From: Chlorobium sp.
GTDB taxonomy: Bacteria > Bacteroidota > Chlorobiia > Chlorobiales > Chlorobiaceae
Reading direction: 5' to 3'
DNA length: 64,000 nucleotides
NCBI GenBank assembly: GCA_005843815.1
Contig: SZYA01000068.1
Span: 1-64,000 of the forward strand
A model generated the notes under the pieces. It was not told where the DNA came from and did no database searches. It was given only the letters and a program-made list of their open reading frames with translations. Shown here piece after piece: positions 30,420 to 41,874 of the stretch (position 1 is its first letter; each line of letters begins with the position of its first letter). A program made the translations under genes and the position numbers.

Positions 30420-32630
30420 TCACCCCCCTGGCTTATCTGCGGATCCACCGGAAATCATGGCCGCCAAGCCGGTCATTCTCTTCGATGAGCGTTTGTTACC
30501 GACGGCGGTAGCGAGTGCCTTAGGATCGCCGATAATCATCACCAGCTTTTTTGCCCTTGTTACCGCAGTGTAGACAAGGTTCCGTTCAAGCATTGTAAAA
30601 TGCTGCATGGAGAGCGGTATGACTACTGCCGGGTACTCCGACCCCTGGCTTTTGTGAATGGTAATGGCATAGGCAAGTGCAATCTCCTCCAGATCGCCGG
30701 ACTCATAGAGCACCTCCCGTCCGTCATAGAGCACACTCAGCGTCGTTTCCTCCTCGTCAACCGCAGCAATGCGCCCGATATCGCCGTTGAAGACCTCCTT
30801 GTCGTAATTGTTGACCATCTGGATCACCTTGTCGCCCTCAGCATAAGTGACTTCATACCGTACAATTTTCCGGCGGGGGTGCGGGTTGAGCCGCTCCTGC
30901 AGCAGAGCATTCAGCGCTCTGGTGCCAAGAGGCCCCTTGTTCATGGGGGTCAGCACCTGGATGTCGTTCAACCGATCCATTCCGAAGCGCTCCGGGATAC
31001 GGTCGGCCACCACAAGCAGAAGCCTGCGCTGAATATCCGCCGTGCTCTCGGATGGAACCACATAAAAATCGGAGAGCTCTGTGCCTGGGTTGTGAAATGG
31101 AATCGTAAAATCTCCCCGGTTGATACGGTGAGCATTGACAATAATTTTTGAGCTTTCTGCCTGACGGAAAATCTCGGTCAGACGCACCACCGGAAGCGCT
31201 TCGGAATTGATCATGTCGGCCAGCACAAATCCCGGCCCGACAGGTGGAAGCTGGTCAACGTCACCGGCAAACATCAGGGCTGAACGGCTGGAGATGGCCG
31301 ACAGCAGGCGATTCATCAGCACCACATCAATCATGGATGCCTCATCCACAATCACCAGATCAGCTTCGAGCGGATTGGATTGGCCACGCCTGAAGTCGCG
31401 GAGAAAGGGATCAAACTCAAGCAGCCTGTGGATGGTTTTTGCCTCCATGCCGGTCGATTCCGACAGCCTCTTGGCCGCCCTCCCTGTGGGTGCACAAAGA
31501 AGCACCGTCAGCTCTTGCACCTCAAGAATGTTGAGAATCGTGTTGATGATAGTGGTCTTGCCCACGCCCGGCCCGCCGGTAATGACAAGAAACTTGCTCG
31601 ACAGCGCAAGTGCCACGGCACTGCGTTGCGACTCCGACAACTCAATGGATGAGCGCTTTTCCGCTTTCGGAATCACCTTTGCCGGATCAAGGTTTTTCCA
31701 TGGAAGCACCCCCTGCATGATACGGCGGATACTCTTGGCCACCCCTGTCTCGGCACGAAAAAGCGAGACCATGTAGTAACTTTTTTCGCACTCCTCCTCA
31801 ACAGCAACGATGGTGCCAATGGAGAGCTCCTGCCGAAGCGCCTCTTCCAGAACCGATTCAGGCATGGTCAACAGCCTTCTGAAGGCATCAAGCAGCATGA
31901 GTTCAGGCACCTTGCAGTGCCCCTCAAGGGCGAGTTCCTGAAGCGTATACCCAATGCCCGCCCGCGCGCGCAACGGAGAATCCATGGGTATGCCAATGTT
32001 GCGGGCAATCTGGTCGGCGCTCTTGAAACCGATGCCCGGTATATCATGAATCAATCGGTAGGGGTTGGCGCTCACCATCGCCACCGCATCATCACCATAG
32101 GCCCGAAAAATCCTCGCAATTTTCGATGTACTCACTCCGTGCGAATGAAGAAAGAGCATGATCTTTTTAATCGCCCTCTGCTCCGACCAGCCAGCAACAA
32201 TCTGCTGCAACTTTTTTTTACCAATACCGGGAAGCCCAAGCAGTTGTTCAGGATGCTCCTCAATCACCGTGAAAACCTCCATTCCGTAAGCCTTCACAAG
32301 CACCTTCGCCAGATGGGGACCAATCCCCTTGACCATGCCTGATGAGAGATATTTACTGATTCCATCGAGCGTATCGGGAGGAATAACCAGGAGATGCGTT
32401 GCCTTGAACTGGATCCCCCACGATTTGTCGTTCTGCCAGCAACCAACCGCCTCAATATGTTGACCTGCGGTAACGGCGGCGACGCACCCCACAACCGTTA
32501 CCGACTCCCGCTCACCTTTTCGGATCAAACGGAGCACCGAAAAGCCGGATGTTTCGCTGAAAAAGCTCACCTTTTCCACCACGCCTGTGATGCGCTCTTC
32601 GCCGGGAGCGACAGATATACTCTGGTTCAT
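30420..32630 (-). CDS. recD2: RecD2-like ATP-dependent DNA helicase
   Basis: VITGGPGVGKTTIINTILNIL, LLCAPTGRAAKRLSESTGMEAKTIHRLLE, LVIVDEASMIDVVLMNRLL, AYAITIHKSQGSEYPAVVIPL; HhH repeats LPGIGKKKLQQI. Confidence 0.93.
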   Translation of the reverse strand: MNQSISVAPGEERITGVVEKVSFFSETSGFSVLRLIRKGERESVTVVGCVAAVTAGQHIEAVGCWQNDKSWGIQFKATHLLVIPPDTLDGISKYLSSGMVKGIGPHLAKVLVKAYGMEVFTVIEEHPEQLLGLPGIGKKKLQQIVAGWSEQRAIKKIMLFLHSHGVSTSKIARIFRAYGDDAVAMVSANPYRLIHDIPGIGFKSADQIARNIGIPMDSPLRARAGIGYTLQELALEGHCKVPELMLLDAFRRLLTMPESVLEEALRQELSIGTIVAVEEECEKSYYMVSLFRAETGVAKSIRRIMQGVLPWKNLDPAKVIPKAEKRSSIELSESQRSAVALALSSKFLVITGGPGVGKTTIINTILNILEVQELTVLLCAPTGRAAKRLSESTGMEAKTIHRLLEFDPFLRDFRRGQSNPLEADLVIVDEASMIDVVLMNRLLSAISSRSALMFAGDVDQLPPVGPGFVLADMINSEALPVVRLTEIFRQAESSKIIVNAHRINRGDFTIPFHNPGTELSDFYVVPSESTADIQRRLLLVVADRIPERFGMDRLNDIQVLTPMNKGPLGTRALNALLQERLNPHPRRKIVRYEVTYAEGDKVIQMVNNYDKEVFNGDIGRIAAVDEEETTLSVLYDGREVLYESGDLEEIALAYAITIHKSQGSEYPAVVIPLSMQHFTMLERNLVYTAVTRAKKLVMIIGDPKALATAVGNKRSSKRMTGLAAMISGGSADKPGG

Positions 32631-32722
32631 GAAAGGGTTGGGGTTACATGATAATGACAAACGATGATTACCTGAATTCGAAAAAGCATAACGCCTTTTT
32701 GGAAAACGTTCCGTACCAGATG

Positions 32723-33058
32723 TTACGGCCGACTCACCCCGGAAAAAACCTTCAGCCCGACAACGCCGCTGATGATCAGCAGCAGGCAGAGTATGCGGGC
32801 AAGGTCACGCGGTTCATCGAACAAAATCATGCCAAAAAGGGCCACCCCGACGGCACCGATACCTGTCCAGACGACGTAGGCCGTGCCAACAGGTATGGTT
32901 TTCATGGCAAGCGAGAGCAACCAGAAGCTGGCAACCATCGCGGCCGCGGTCAACATCGAAGGTATGGGCCGGGTAAAGCCTTCGGTGTACTTTATGCCAA
33001 CCGCCCAGCCACACTCAAGGCAACCGGCAATAATCAGGCAGATCCAGGAGGTGGGCAT
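32723..33058 (-). CDS. sugE: SugE/Gdx-type small multidrug resistance (guanidinium exporter-like) protein
   Basis: [79 protein letters not shown]. Confidence 0.88.
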   Translation of the reverse strand: MPTSWICLIIAGCLECGWAVGIKYTEGFTRPIPSMLTAAAMVASFWLLSLAMKTIPVGTAYVVWTGIGAVGVALFGMILFDEPRDLARILCLLLIISGVVGLKVFSGVSRP

Positions 33059-33064
33059 CGTCGG

Positions 33065-34198
33065 TTAAATTTTAACCCAGCGATGAAGCTTATGTGATTT
33101 TCTCCCCGCCTGCAACACTTTCTGAATCATCAGACCGTCGGCAAAACCTGCGGCATCATGCAGGGTTCTTTCGTTCTTCTTGAGCGCTTTAACAATCCTG
33201 TGAGCAAGAAAGGCAAATCCGACCGCAAAAATTCCATGAACCGCAAGTGAGGACTGTTTTATCTTCTCTTGTAATACCAGCTCATCCCATGCAAGCATTG
33301 GCTCAACCAGTTTCCAGCGGGGAGCATCAATGAGACTGCGCCCCCCTTTAGCGTTGTCGTTGTCAACTTCCCAAAGCCTTCCAGCGCCATCAAGCCTGAT
33401 GGTTTTGAGACTTCCGACCACTTCAAAGGAGAACCAGGTGTAGGCACCAACAGTGGTAACGTGCATCAGGGAGGAGCTTCCGAGGGCAACAGAGGAGGGG
33501 CCAAACTTCATCGTCATGGCAAAATGGTCATCCGAGGTTACAGCGCGGGGCTTGCCTGACTTGTCAGGGCGAAATGGAATACTGATGCCGAGGTTACACG
33601 AAACCTCCGAAATTTCGCCAACCAGAAACCGGTTCATATCAACCAGATGGGAACCGATTGCGCCGAGCGCCCCTCCACCTTTTTCTGCATCACACCACCA
33701 TGTCCATGGCATGTCCAGCCTGTTACGGGTGGCGAGATTAACCACTGCGCGCACTTCATAAACCTTGCCAATTTCGCCGCCATCGATCATCTGTTTCATA
33801 CAGCGTACTGCCGGATGAAACCGGAGCTGATGGTCAATGAGCGCAACACCGGGAGCTGTGGAGGCAGCAGCAACCATAGAGGTGGCATCCTCGACATTGA
33901 GTGCAAAAGGTTTTTCGCAGAGTACACTTTTGCCACTTTCAAGGAGAGCGTTCACCATCTCCGTATGCAGAAAAGTCGGCGTGGTCACACAAACAAGGTC
34001 GAGATCGCACTGCAAGAGGTCACGCCAGTCGGCAAAGCCCTTGCTAATATCGAACATCTTCATGAACTTCTGGCGATGCAGCTCAGTGGGACTTGCCACA
34101 GCCGCAAGCTCAACATCTTCCATCAGTGAAAAGGCTGGGGCCTGTGCCACCTTTGCCCATCCACTTCCGATAAAGCCTATTTTTATCTTATGCGTCAT
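33065..34198 (-). CDS. Gfo/Idh/MocA family oxidoreductase
   Basis: [68 protein letters not shown]. Confidence 0.88.
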   Translation of the reverse strand: MTHKIKIGFIGSGWAKVAQAPAFSLMEDVELAAVASPTELHRQKFMKMFDISKGFADWRDLLQCDLDLVCVTTPTFLHTEMVNALLESGKSVLCEKPFALNVEDATSMVAAASTAPGVALIDHQLRFHPAVRCMKQMIDGGEIGKVYEVRAVVNLATRNRLDMPWTWWCDAEKGGGALGAIGSHLVDMNRFLVGEISEVSCNLGISIPFRPDKSGKPRAVTSDDHFAMTMKFGPSSVALGSSSLMHVTTVGAYTWFSFEVVGSLKTIRLDGAGRLWEVDNDNAKGGRSLIDAPRWKLVEPMLAWDELVLQEKIKQSSLAVHGIFAVGFAFLAHRIVKALKKNERTLHDAAGFADGLMIQKVLQAGRKSHKLHRWVKI

Positions 34199-34209
34199 AG
34201 AGTGGACAT

Positions 34210-34240
34210 AAAAAAAGGGCGACCAAAAGATCACCCTTTA
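34210..34240 (-). terminator. Intrinsic terminator downstream of hemN
   Basis: On - strand AAAGGGTGATC-loop-GGTCGCCCTTTTTT, stem with G.U wobbles followed by a T-tract. Confidence 0.75.
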
Positions 34241-34258
34241 TGAGTTGAAGAGCCCCAG

Positions 34259-35677
34259 TCAGTTGCTTTTTTGCTCCTTTGCGAGGCGGGCTTTTTCAAT
34301 ATAGGTTTTCTGAATATCACGCGACACATTGTATGCCTTTGAAAGACTGTCGGAACTCCAGAGCCTTGCATCAAAAGCCATACAAATATTTCGGAGAAAC
34401 GGAATGCCAACCTCGGTGACACGGACACTTTTGTCGCCCAGCACCACCAGTCCATCATTCTCCATATCTTCCAGACGGTAAAGTGCGATATCAAGCTCTT
34501 CAGTATAGAACTTCGGGTCTGCCCAGGAGGTCTCCTGTTTGCACATCAGGTTAAGAATATGACGGCGAAGCACCAGATCTTCATCAGTCAGCAAATGACC
34601 ACGATGCAGTGGGAAACGACCTTCCTTAACAACCCTGATATAGTCAATATCGTCACGCTCGTTCTGAGCAAAAGCGTACCAGGTATCGCTGATGGAGGAT
34701 GAACCGAGCGCCAGCATCATCTGGGTAGTATTTTCTGTATAGCCCATAAAGTTACGGTGCAGTGTCCCGTTTTTCGCAGCAATGTAGAGTGCATCACCTT
34801 CAATGGCGAAATGGTCCATGCCAATTTCATGGTAACCGATGGATTCAAGCATCGCGCTGCCTTTATCGTACAGCTCCTGCTTCGCGTCGCCAACCGGCAG
34901 ATCCGATTCCTTGAATTTGCGCTGCCCTTCATACATGTGCGGGTTGTGGCCGTAGGCATAAAAAGCGAGGCGATCGGGCTTCAGCTCCATCACCTTCTGG
35001 ATGGTGTCGGTGATGGTGGCCATGGTCTGCTTTGGCAGGCCGTAAACAAGATCGAAATTTATTGAGGTAAAACCGATTTCACGGGCCAGGTCAATCTTCT
35101 CCTTGACCAGTTCGAATGACTGGAGACGGTTGATCTCCTGCTGTACAATCGGATCAAAATCCTGGATTCCGAAACTCATGCGGCGGAAGCCAACACTGTA
35201 GAGCGCTTCAAGGTGCTCCTTTGATGTTGACTTTGGATTGGTCTCAAAGCTGAACATATAGCCGTCCATCTTGTTGACATTCTTGCAGATACCGTCAATG
35301 AGGCGAATCAGGTTCTCCGGGCTGAAAAAGGTTGGAGTGCCGCCGCCGATATGCAGCTCCTTGACGTTAAGCCTTCCGGGAAAAACGTCGGTGTACATCT
35401 GCCACTCTTTAAGCAGAGCCTCCAGATAAGGAGTTTCAAAGGAGTGATCCTGGGTGCGGTGAGCGTTACAGCCGCAAAAGTAACAGTGGTTCTCACAGTA
35501 GGGAATATGAATGTACAGGCTGATTCCGGTGGTCTCGTTGCTGTCGTTGAAACCTTTGACCATCGCCTCTTTCCATTGCTCCTGGGTAACACCGTCGGTA
35601 CTCCACGAGGGAATGGTGGGATAGCTGGTATAACGTGGACCGGGATTACTGTACTTTACTGCGAGATTGGTTGCCAT
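34259..35677 (-). CDS. hemN: Oxygen-independent coproporphyrinogen III oxidase
   Basis: [66 protein letters not shown]. Confidence 0.92.
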   Translation of the reverse strand: MATNLAVKYSNPGPRYTSYPTIPSWSTDGVTQEQWKEAMVKGFNDSNETTGISLYIHIPYCENHCYFCGCNAHRTQDHSFETPYLEALLKEWQMYTDVFPGRLNVKELHIGGGTPTFFSPENLIRLIDGICKNVNKMDGYMFSFETNPKSTSKEHLEALYSVGFRRMSFGIQDFDPIVQQEINRLQSFELVKEKIDLAREIGFTSINFDLVYGLPKQTMATITDTIQKVMELKPDRLAFYAYGHNPHMYEGQRKFKESDLPVGDAKQELYDKGSAMLESIGYHEIGMDHFAIEGDALYIAAKNGTLHRNFMGYTENTTQMMLALGSSSISDTWYAFAQNERDDIDYIRVVKEGRFPLHRGHLLTDEDLVLRRHILNLMCKQETSWADPKFYTEELDIALYRLEDMENDGLVVLGDKSVRVTEVGIPFLRNICMAFDARLWSSDSLSKAYNVSRDIQKTYIEKARLAKEQKSN

Positions 35678-35886
35678 TGTTCTCTTTCCTCTGCAAGGAT
35701 TATTTTATTAAATTGGTTATCGTGAAAATACATAAAACTCGGCAATTTCATAAATCGTTATGCCCATAACCGGAGTGATATCGTTGCGCCCCAACGCCCC
35801 AGATCCTCAGGGCTTACACCTTGGACTACGGTATTTCGCCCCTGCGAGGCTTTTTAAAGAAATCTCCTTATTGACATTATTTTTAC

Positions 35887-36414
35887 ATGAGACAAACTGC
35901 AACAGATAACAACAGACCGATTGTCGGAATTTTGATGGGCTCTGACTCTGATTTCGACATTATGAAAGAGGCTTCTGATACCCTTGATGATTTTGCGATT
36001 GCCTCGGAGATCTCCGTCATTTCAGCACACCGAACACCGCATGACCTTGAGGAGTATGCCTCTTCAGCCATTGAGCGCGGGCTCAAGGTGATTATTGCAG
36101 GTGCTGGTGGTGCGGCGCATCTGCCCGGTGTAACGGCAGCCATGACGGTGTTGCCGGTAATTGGCGTGCCGATTTTCAGCAAAAAACTCAACGGGCAGGA
36201 CTCGCTCTACTCGATTGTGCAGATGCCGGCAGGTATCCCAGTCGCCACCGTAGGAATCGACAATGCCCGTAATGCCGCTCTCCTTGCGGTACAGATTCTT
36301 GCTCTCTCCGATGAAGCGCTGATGGCATCCCTGCTTGAGTTCCGCAAAAAACTGGCTGATGCCTCACGGCAGAAAACTGCCAAAATTCGGGAAAAGCTCC
36401 ATGCACAAGGCTGA
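35887..36414 (+). CDS. purE: 5-(carboxyamino)imidazole ribonucleotide mutase
   Basis: [89 protein letters not shown]. Confidence 0.95.
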   Translation: MRQTATDNNRPIVGILMGSDSDFDIMKEASDTLDDFAIASEISVISAHRTPHDLEEYASSAIERGLKVIIAGAGGAAHLPGVTAAMTVLPVIGVPIFSKKLNGQDSLYSIVQMPAGIPVATVGIDNARNAALLAVQILALSDEALMASLLEFRKKLADASRQKTAKIREKLHAQG

Positions 36415-36898
36415 ATTCTGGATAGAGCAGCTCCAGCTTCTGCCGCACCCTGAAGGCGGCTTCTATCGCGAAACCTACAGGAGTGGGGGGGCGTACCCCT
36501 TTGAAGCCCCTCCCTTCAATGGTCCTCGCTCTTATGTAACGGCCATTCACTACCTGCTCAGGGGGGAGGATCGCTCAAAGCTGCACCAGATCCATTCTGA
36601 CGAACTATGGTTCTTCCATGCAGGCGATCCGCTGACGGTGTACCTGCTTCCAGAGAGTGGCCATTTTTCAAGCTTTACTCTTGGACTGGAAGCTGATAAA
36701 GGGCAAGTGCTACAGGAAACGGTTACGGCTGCAACCTGGTTTGGTGCCTGTTGTGAAAATTCAAGTGATGAGAGCTACGCCTTGGTGAGCTGCGTTGTGG
36801 CACCGGGGTTTGATTTTCGGGACTTTGCCTTTGCGGACAGAAAGATATTGCAACAGAAATTCCCCCGGCACACCGACATAATTGAGCGCCTCACCTGA
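36401..36898 (+). CDS. Cupin, DUF985-like
   Basis: [76 protein letters not shown]; start set at [11 protein letters not shown]. Confidence 0.82.
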   Translation: MHKAEFWIEQLQLLPHPEGGFYRETYRSGGAYPFEAPPFNGPRSYVTAIHYLLRGEDRSKLHQIHSDELWFFHAGDPLTVYLLPESGHFSSFTLGLEADKGQVLQETVTAATWFGACCENSSDESYALVSCVVAPGFDFRDFAFADRKILQQKFPRHTDIIERLT

Positions 36899-37023
36899 GT
36901 TTTACAGTATAACAGGTACCGTTTCGGATAATTCGCTCTTTTTTATACCTTACCCACACAATACTGCCGGTATCGGCAGACCAATATATGAAGCAGCAGT
37001 AAAACAGAAGGTATACATTGGAG

Positions 37024-38295
37024 ATGAAAAAACGGGTTGTGATTATTGGCGGAGGATTCGCAGGAATCAATGCCGCTAAAATTCTTGGCAATAAACCCGA
37101 CATAGAGATTACCCTGATTGATCGGAAGAACTACCACCTCTTTCAGCCGCTGCTCTACCAGGTTGCCATGGCGGCGCTCGGAGAGGGTGATATTGCCGCG
37201 CCGCTGCGGAACATGCTGGCGAACTATCATAACATTACGGTTTTTAAGGGGATTGTCGAGGGGATTGATGTTGAGAACAAGACCGTCCTGACTGATTTTA
37301 ACACTATCTCATACGATTACCTGATTTTGGCTTGCGGTGTTCAGCACCACTATTTCGGCCATAACGACTGGGAGGAGTTTGCGCCTGGCCTGAAAACCCT
37401 GGCCCAGGCAAAAGAGATTCGGCGACGGGTGATGGAGGCTTATGAGCGGGCGGAACGGACAACAGATTTTGTTGAACGCAAGAAGTTACTCACCTTTGTT
37501 ATTGTCGGTGGTGGGCCGACGGGGGTGGAGCTGGCGGGCTCAATCGGTGAGATGAGCCGTTATACCCTCTCAAAATTTTATCGCAACATTGACCCGAAGC
37601 TGACAAGAATCTTTATTGTTGAGGCGGCACCTCGCATTCTCGGCTCATTTTCACCCGATCTGGCCAGCAAAGCGACACGCTCTTTGGAGAAACTCGGCGT
37701 GCAGGTCTGGACAAACAGCATGGTGAGTGATGTCGATATTGACGGAGTGCAAATCGGCAATGAGCGCATTGAGGCGGCAACAGTGCTCTGGGCTGCAGGA
37801 ATTACCGCCGTCGGGATTGGCAAAACCATGGGTGGAGTTGAAACCGACCAGATCGGACGGATCATTGTTGGCGAAGATCTCAGCGTTCCTGGCCATCCCG
37901 AAATATTTATAGGTGGCGACCTCGCTCACTTTGTTTCGAAAAATGGAACACCCTTGCCCGGGCTTGCTCCCGTAGCCTTGCAACAGGGACGAGCTATCGG
38001 AAAAAACATTCTGCTTGATCTTAAATCGAAAACCAGAAAAGTGTTCACCTATCGAGATAAAGGACAGATGGCCACAATCGGAAAAAACAAGGCTATCGTA
38101 GAGTTTGGTAACATAAAATTTGATGGTATTTTTGCCTGGTTTACCTGGCTGCTGGTACATATCTACTTTCTGACCAGTTTTCGGCACAAAGTCTTTGTCT
38201 TGTTGCAATGGGGATGGTCATACTTCACCTTCAGCTACGGAGCCCGGCTGATTGTCAACCGGGAATGGCGATTCTATTCTGAAAAAAAATGCTGA
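37024..38295 (+). CDS. ndh: Type II NADH dehydrogenase (NDH-2-like)
   Basis: VVIIGGGFAGINAAKILG, LIDRKNYHLFQPLLYQVAMAAL, FVIVGGGPTGVELAGSIGEM, FIGGDLAHF, C-terminal hydrophobic anchor. Confidence 0.9.
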   Translation: MKKRVVIIGGGFAGINAAKILGNKPDIEITLIDRKNYHLFQPLLYQVAMAALGEGDIAAPLRNMLANYHNITVFKGIVEGIDVENKTVLTDFNTISYDYLILACGVQHHYFGHNDWEEFAPGLKTLAQAKEIRRRVMEAYERAERTTDFVERKKLLTFVIVGGGPTGVELAGSIGEMSRYTLSKFYRNIDPKLTRIFIVEAAPRILGSFSPDLASKATRSLEKLGVQVWTNSMVSDVDIDGVQIGNERIEAATVLWAAGITAVGIGKTMGGVETDQIGRIIVGEDLSVPGHPEIFIGGDLAHFVSKNGTPLPGLAPVALQQGRAIGKNILLDLKSKTRKVFTYRDKGQMATIGKNKAIVEFGNIKFDGIFAWFTWLLVHIYFLTSFRHKVFVLLQWGWSYFTFSYGARLIVNREWRFYSEKKC

Positions 38296-38513
38296 AAAAC
38301 AGCTCCGCATCACTGTTCACCGGTTTGTTGCCCGGTTTGTTGTTTGTTTGCATAGCGCTGTATCTTCTTTTTTTTTATGATACAGCATCAGCCGCTGCAA
38401 GGGATGATCTGAGGCAATATGCCATGCTGACCGGCGCTTATGGAATATGGAGAATTATTCGCTTTTCAATGGCGCAGAGAGAGCTTTACCGTTATAATAA
38501 CACAAACATTTAA
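38289..38513 (+). CDS. Small hypothetical membrane protein
   Basis: 74 aa, two hydrophobic segments, overlaps ndh stop by 7 nt. Confidence 0.65.
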   Translation: MLKNSSASLFTGLLPGLLFVCIALYLLFFYDTASAAARDDLRQYAMLTGAYGIWRIIRFSMAQRELYRYNNTNI

Positions 38514-38528
38514 CCGAAGAGAACGACC

Positions 38529-39743
38529 ATGGCACCATTGCCCATAACCCAGGAGAGTGAACAGAAGCTTTTTTTTCATAATTATGCACGGCTTCCCATT
38601 GCCGTCACGCATGGCGAGGGTGTCTGGCTGGTCGGTGATGACGGCGCCCGCTATCTCGACATGATCGCGGGCATCGGCGTCAATGCCCTTGGCTATGGCG
38701 ACAAGCGTCTTGCCGAGGCAATCAGCGCACAAGCGGCAAAACTGATCCACGCATCGAACCTCTTCATGATGCAGCCCCAGTTTGAGCTGGCCGAAAAGCT
38801 GCTCGCACTCTCCGGTTTGTCAAAAGTCTTTTTTGCCAACAGCGGCACTGAGGCTATTGAAGCGGCTATCAAAATGGCAAGGAAATGGGCTGGACAGTTC
38901 GGCAATCCCTATAAAAAAGAGGTGTTTTCGCTGAGCAACTGCTTTCATGGAAGAACATACGGTGCCATGTCGCTGACGGCAAAACCACAATATGTTAACG
39001 GCTTTGAGCCTCTCCTTGCGGGAACCGGCATGATTAACTTCAACGATATCAATGATCTTGAAGAGCAGGTTTCTGACAATACTGCTGCTGTTTTTGTTGA
39101 AGTGGTGCAAGGAGAGGGGGGGATTCACCGGATTTCTCAACCTTTTATTGACCGGTTAAAAGAGCTTCGTGAGCAATACAACTTTCTGATCGTGGCTGAT
39201 GACATTCAGGCGGGTTGCGGCAGAACCGGAACATTTTTCAGTTATACACAGCTCAATGCCGATCCCGATCTGGTCTGCCTTGCCAAACCGCTTGGCGGTG
39301 GCTTGCCTTTGTCCGCCGTTATCGGCAGCGAAAAAGTGGCGAATGTCTTGAGTTATGGAAACCACGGCACCACCTTTGGAGGCAACCCTGTGGCATGTGC
39401 GGCAGGCATTGCCATGATTGATGCCATCCATGATGATCAACTTATGGAAAACGCTGAAACCATCGGAAGTTTTATCCGTGATGAGGTGAAGAAACTGGCG
39501 ATAAAACACCCGCAGATTATTGACATTCGTCAGTATGGCCTGATGATTGGTATCACGGTCGATAAAGAGGCAAAATACTATGCAGGCAAGGCTCTTGAGA
39601 AGCATCTCCTTATTAACGCCACCAGCGTTAACGTTATCAGGCTTCTCCCCCCCCTGACCATCAGCCGCGAAGAGGCTCAACACTGTATCACAACACTTGA
39701 TGAAATCTTTACCGAAGAGACAGCCGCCGAAAAAAGCTGCTGA
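38529..39743 (+). CDS. argD: Class III PLP aminotransferase, acetylornithine aminotransferase-like
   Basis: [109 protein letters not shown]. Confidence 0.88.
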   Translation: MAPLPITQESEQKLFFHNYARLPIAVTHGEGVWLVGDDGARYLDMIAGIGVNALGYGDKRLAEAISAQAAKLIHASNLFMMQPQFELAEKLLALSGLSKVFFANSGTEAIEAAIKMARKWAGQFGNPYKKEVFSLSNCFHGRTYGAMSLTAKPQYVNGFEPLLAGTGMINFNDINDLEEQVSDNTAAVFVEVVQGEGGIHRISQPFIDRLKELREQYNFLIVADDIQAGCGRTGTFFSYTQLNADPDLVCLAKPLGGGLPLSAVIGSEKVANVLSYGNHGTTFGGNPVACAAGIAMIDAIHDDQLMENAETIGSFIRDEVKKLAIKHPQIIDIRQYGLMIGITVDKEAKYYAGKALEKHLLINATSVNVIRLLPPLTISREEAQHCITTLDEIFTEETAAEKSC

Positions 39744-39960
39744 AAAAGCGAAAGCCACGCCCCTTGAACCAGTCAATTATATCATGATTGCTCTGGGGGC
39801 CTTAGTCATAGCGGCAAGTTACTGGGGAATATACCTCGAACGAGATGTTGATGGGGTCTTCGCTCTTTTTGTCAGCCCCATAACACTGATCGGCTCATAC
39901 CTCTGGATTATCTTTGCCATACTCTATCGCCCAAGAGCAGAGAAAAAACAGGAAGGTTAA
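39697..39960 (+). CDS. DUF3098-like small membrane protein
   Basis: 87 aa, two TM segments, [20 protein letters not shown]; overlaps the argD 3' end. Confidence 0.6.
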   Translation: MMKSLPKRQPPKKAAEKAKATPLEPVNYIMIALGALVIAASYWGIYLERDVDGVFALFVSPITLIGSYLWIIFAILYRPRAEKKQEG

Positions 39961-40784
39961 TCTATCTGAAACTTGATCGGAACGGTAAACCACACCTTAA
40001 CGGGGCTGCCGTTCTGTATCCCAGGATAGTATTTTGACTCCATCACCGACTTTATGGCAACAGCATCAAAAACCTCGCAGTCGGCTGGAACTCGCTTCAT
40101 CACTTTTGCCTTGATTGGCCGCCCATTTTCTCCAATGAGCACACTGACAAATACCTTGCCTGTAATTCCGGCAATTCTTGCCATTTCAGGATAGTTCGGT
40201 TTTTTCTGCTCCAGAAAGCCTGGCATTTTTTCACAGGCAACAAACATCGGCACCTCATCACTCGAGCTGGCGGAACCGCCTCCTGTACCTGTAGCTGGCA
40301 TCGGGGATGCCTGTGTTGCCTCCCGCAGCTCTTTCTGCGTAGCAACCGTCTGCTGGAGTGGCGCCTCCTCCTGGCTCACCTGTTTGACTTTGCCAACACT
40401 TGGCGGAACAGGCGCTGATGATTCAGTTGGAGCTGAAGGCGTGACCGGAGATGGTTCCGGCAGATCAAGTGGTGGAGGCGGTGGAAGCTGTGTGACATTG
40501 GTCACCACTTCATAACAGACAACATTCGGCTCATCCTTCTTGAACAACCCGGTCAAGAGGGTTATGGAGTTCCAGTTGGCCGCAACCAGCCAGAAAATCC
40601 CAAGAAAAAAAATCGCAGTAAGAACTCCGTGCGTAAGAAAAAGATGCGCCTGTCTCCGGAGTACAAGATTACCGTAAGACAACCTGCGCAAACGATCAGT
40701 GTCCAGAAAACCATCACCCAAAGACCATGAGATGGCTTTTTTCTTTACCACTTTTTCATGTAATTGTTCCAGTTTTGACGACAC
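39957..40784 (-). CDS. tonB: TonB-family energy transducer
   Basis: Single TM, Pro-rich linker (PPPPPLDLPEPSPVTPSAPTESSAPVPPS), C-terminal NYPEMARIAGITGKVFVSVLIGENGRPIKAKVMKRVPADCEVFDAVAIKSVMESKYYPGIQNGSPVKVWFTVPIKF. Confidence 0.88.
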   Translation of the reverse strand: MSSKLEQLHEKVVKKKAISWSLGDGFLDTDRLRRLSYGNLVLRRQAHLFLTHGVLTAIFFLGIFWLVAANWNSITLLTGLFKKDEPNVVCYEVVTNVTQLPPPPPLDLPEPSPVTPSAPTESSAPVPPSVGKVKQVSQEEAPLQQTVATQKELREATQASPMPATGTGGGSASSSDEVPMFVACEKMPGFLEQKKPNYPEMARIAGITGKVFVSVLIGENGRPIKAKVMKRVPADCEVFDAVAIKSVMESKYYPGIQNGSPVKVWFTVPIKFQID

Positions 40785-40813
40785 CTGACAAAACTCCTTC
40801 GCTGATTCCAGCC

Positions 40814-41335
40814 TTAAATAGCTCTTTTAACTTCAAGCGCATCCTGATCGGTATAATCATCAAGACTGAACCGTTCAATTTTCATCAGGTTCAGCTCATC
40901 AATAATATCAACGAGATAACGATACCTTGCTTTTTCACTGATTTTAACAACTATTACAAGTTTCTTGTTCGACGAATCCTGCTGCTTCAGGAGCTGACGA
41001 AGCTCACCACTCAGTGCGGAGCGATTACCGCCAGAGTCGTACAGAGGAACTCTTCTTGGGGCTTTCCCTCCAAGAGAGCAATAGGCCATAGAGTCATCCG
41101 CGATCCTCAACGTCAGAACATTGTTCTCGACAACCTTCACCTCCATTTTTTCCGGAGGTGTATTGATCTCCATCGTATTAGACTTTGAAAAGGTGGTCGT
41201 CAGCATAAAGAAGGTCAGCAGGAGAAACGCAACATCCACCATCGGTGCCATATCAAGATGAAAACCAAGGCGTTTTGAACGCTTTCTGCCCCTTTTATTA
41301 CCAGATCGTCTACTCGGCGAATCAACAATCCCCAT
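40814..41335 (-). CDS. exbD: Biopolymer transport protein ExbD (copy 2)
   Basis: [25 protein letters not shown]. Confidence 0.88.
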   Translation of the reverse strand: MGIVDSPSRRSGNKRGRKRSKRLGFHLDMAPMVDVAFLLLTFFMLTTTFSKSNTMEINTPPEKMEVKVVENNVLTLRIADDSMAYCSLGGKAPRRVPLYDSGGNRSALSGELRQLLKQQDSSNKKLVIVVKISEKARYRYLVDIIDELNLMKIERFSLDDYTDQDALEVKRAI

Positions 41336-41874
41336 CAGCGGACCTCCTTCTCTAAAGCGGTAACAAGATTAAAGGTGAGCAGATTTGCTTTTTTATAGAC
41401 TTTGATAACCTTGTTCACGGCGTCAAAGCTTGCATTCGCATCAGCCTTGATCACTGGCCGAAGCTTCTGGTTTGCAAAACGGGCCATCACCACAAACCTG
41501 TCGAGCTCATCCTGGGCAACTGGAAAATTATCAGCAAGTTTGAAATGCTTCAGGGAATCGGCAACTGCCGTTGAGGAGAGCCCTGCTGACTGAAGTTTAA
41601 ACCTCACCACACTGTTGAAAATTTTTTCCCGTGACTGCTGGGAAGAGACTCCCATCATAAAGGAGTTATCTCCAGCCACAGTCACCGTCAAAACATCCGT
41701 TTCGGGAAGTTTGAGCTGAGAATGAGATGATGGCAAATCAATCCTTACCGCTTCAGGAGGACGAAACTTTGTGGTGAGCATAAAAAAGGTCAAAAGAAGA
41801 AATGCCACATCCACCATTGGGGTCATATCTATCCTGAAACCAACCCGCTTAGCCTTTATTCTCGACATCAGCAA
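41335..41874 (-). CDS. exbD: Biopolymer transport protein ExbD (copy 1)
   Basis: [25 protein letters not shown]. Confidence 0.88.
   Translation of the reverse strand: MLMSRIKAKRVGFRIDMTPMVDVAFLLLTFFMLTTKFRPPEAVRIDLPSSHSQLKLPETDVLTVTVAGDNSFMMGVSSQQSREKIFNSVVRFKLQSAGLSSTAVADSLKHFKLADNFPVAQDELDRFVVMARFANQKLRPVIKADANASFDAVNKVIKVYKKANLLTFNLVTALEKEVR

Noticed and set aside
33059-33110. Guanidine riboswitch upstream of sugE
   Set aside because: The sugE start is 6 bp from the upstream gene's stop, leaving no room for an aptamer.
36964-36979. CTGCCG-gtat-CGGCAG hairpin upstream of ndh
   Set aside because: Short 6-bp dyad, could be chance; no supporting context.
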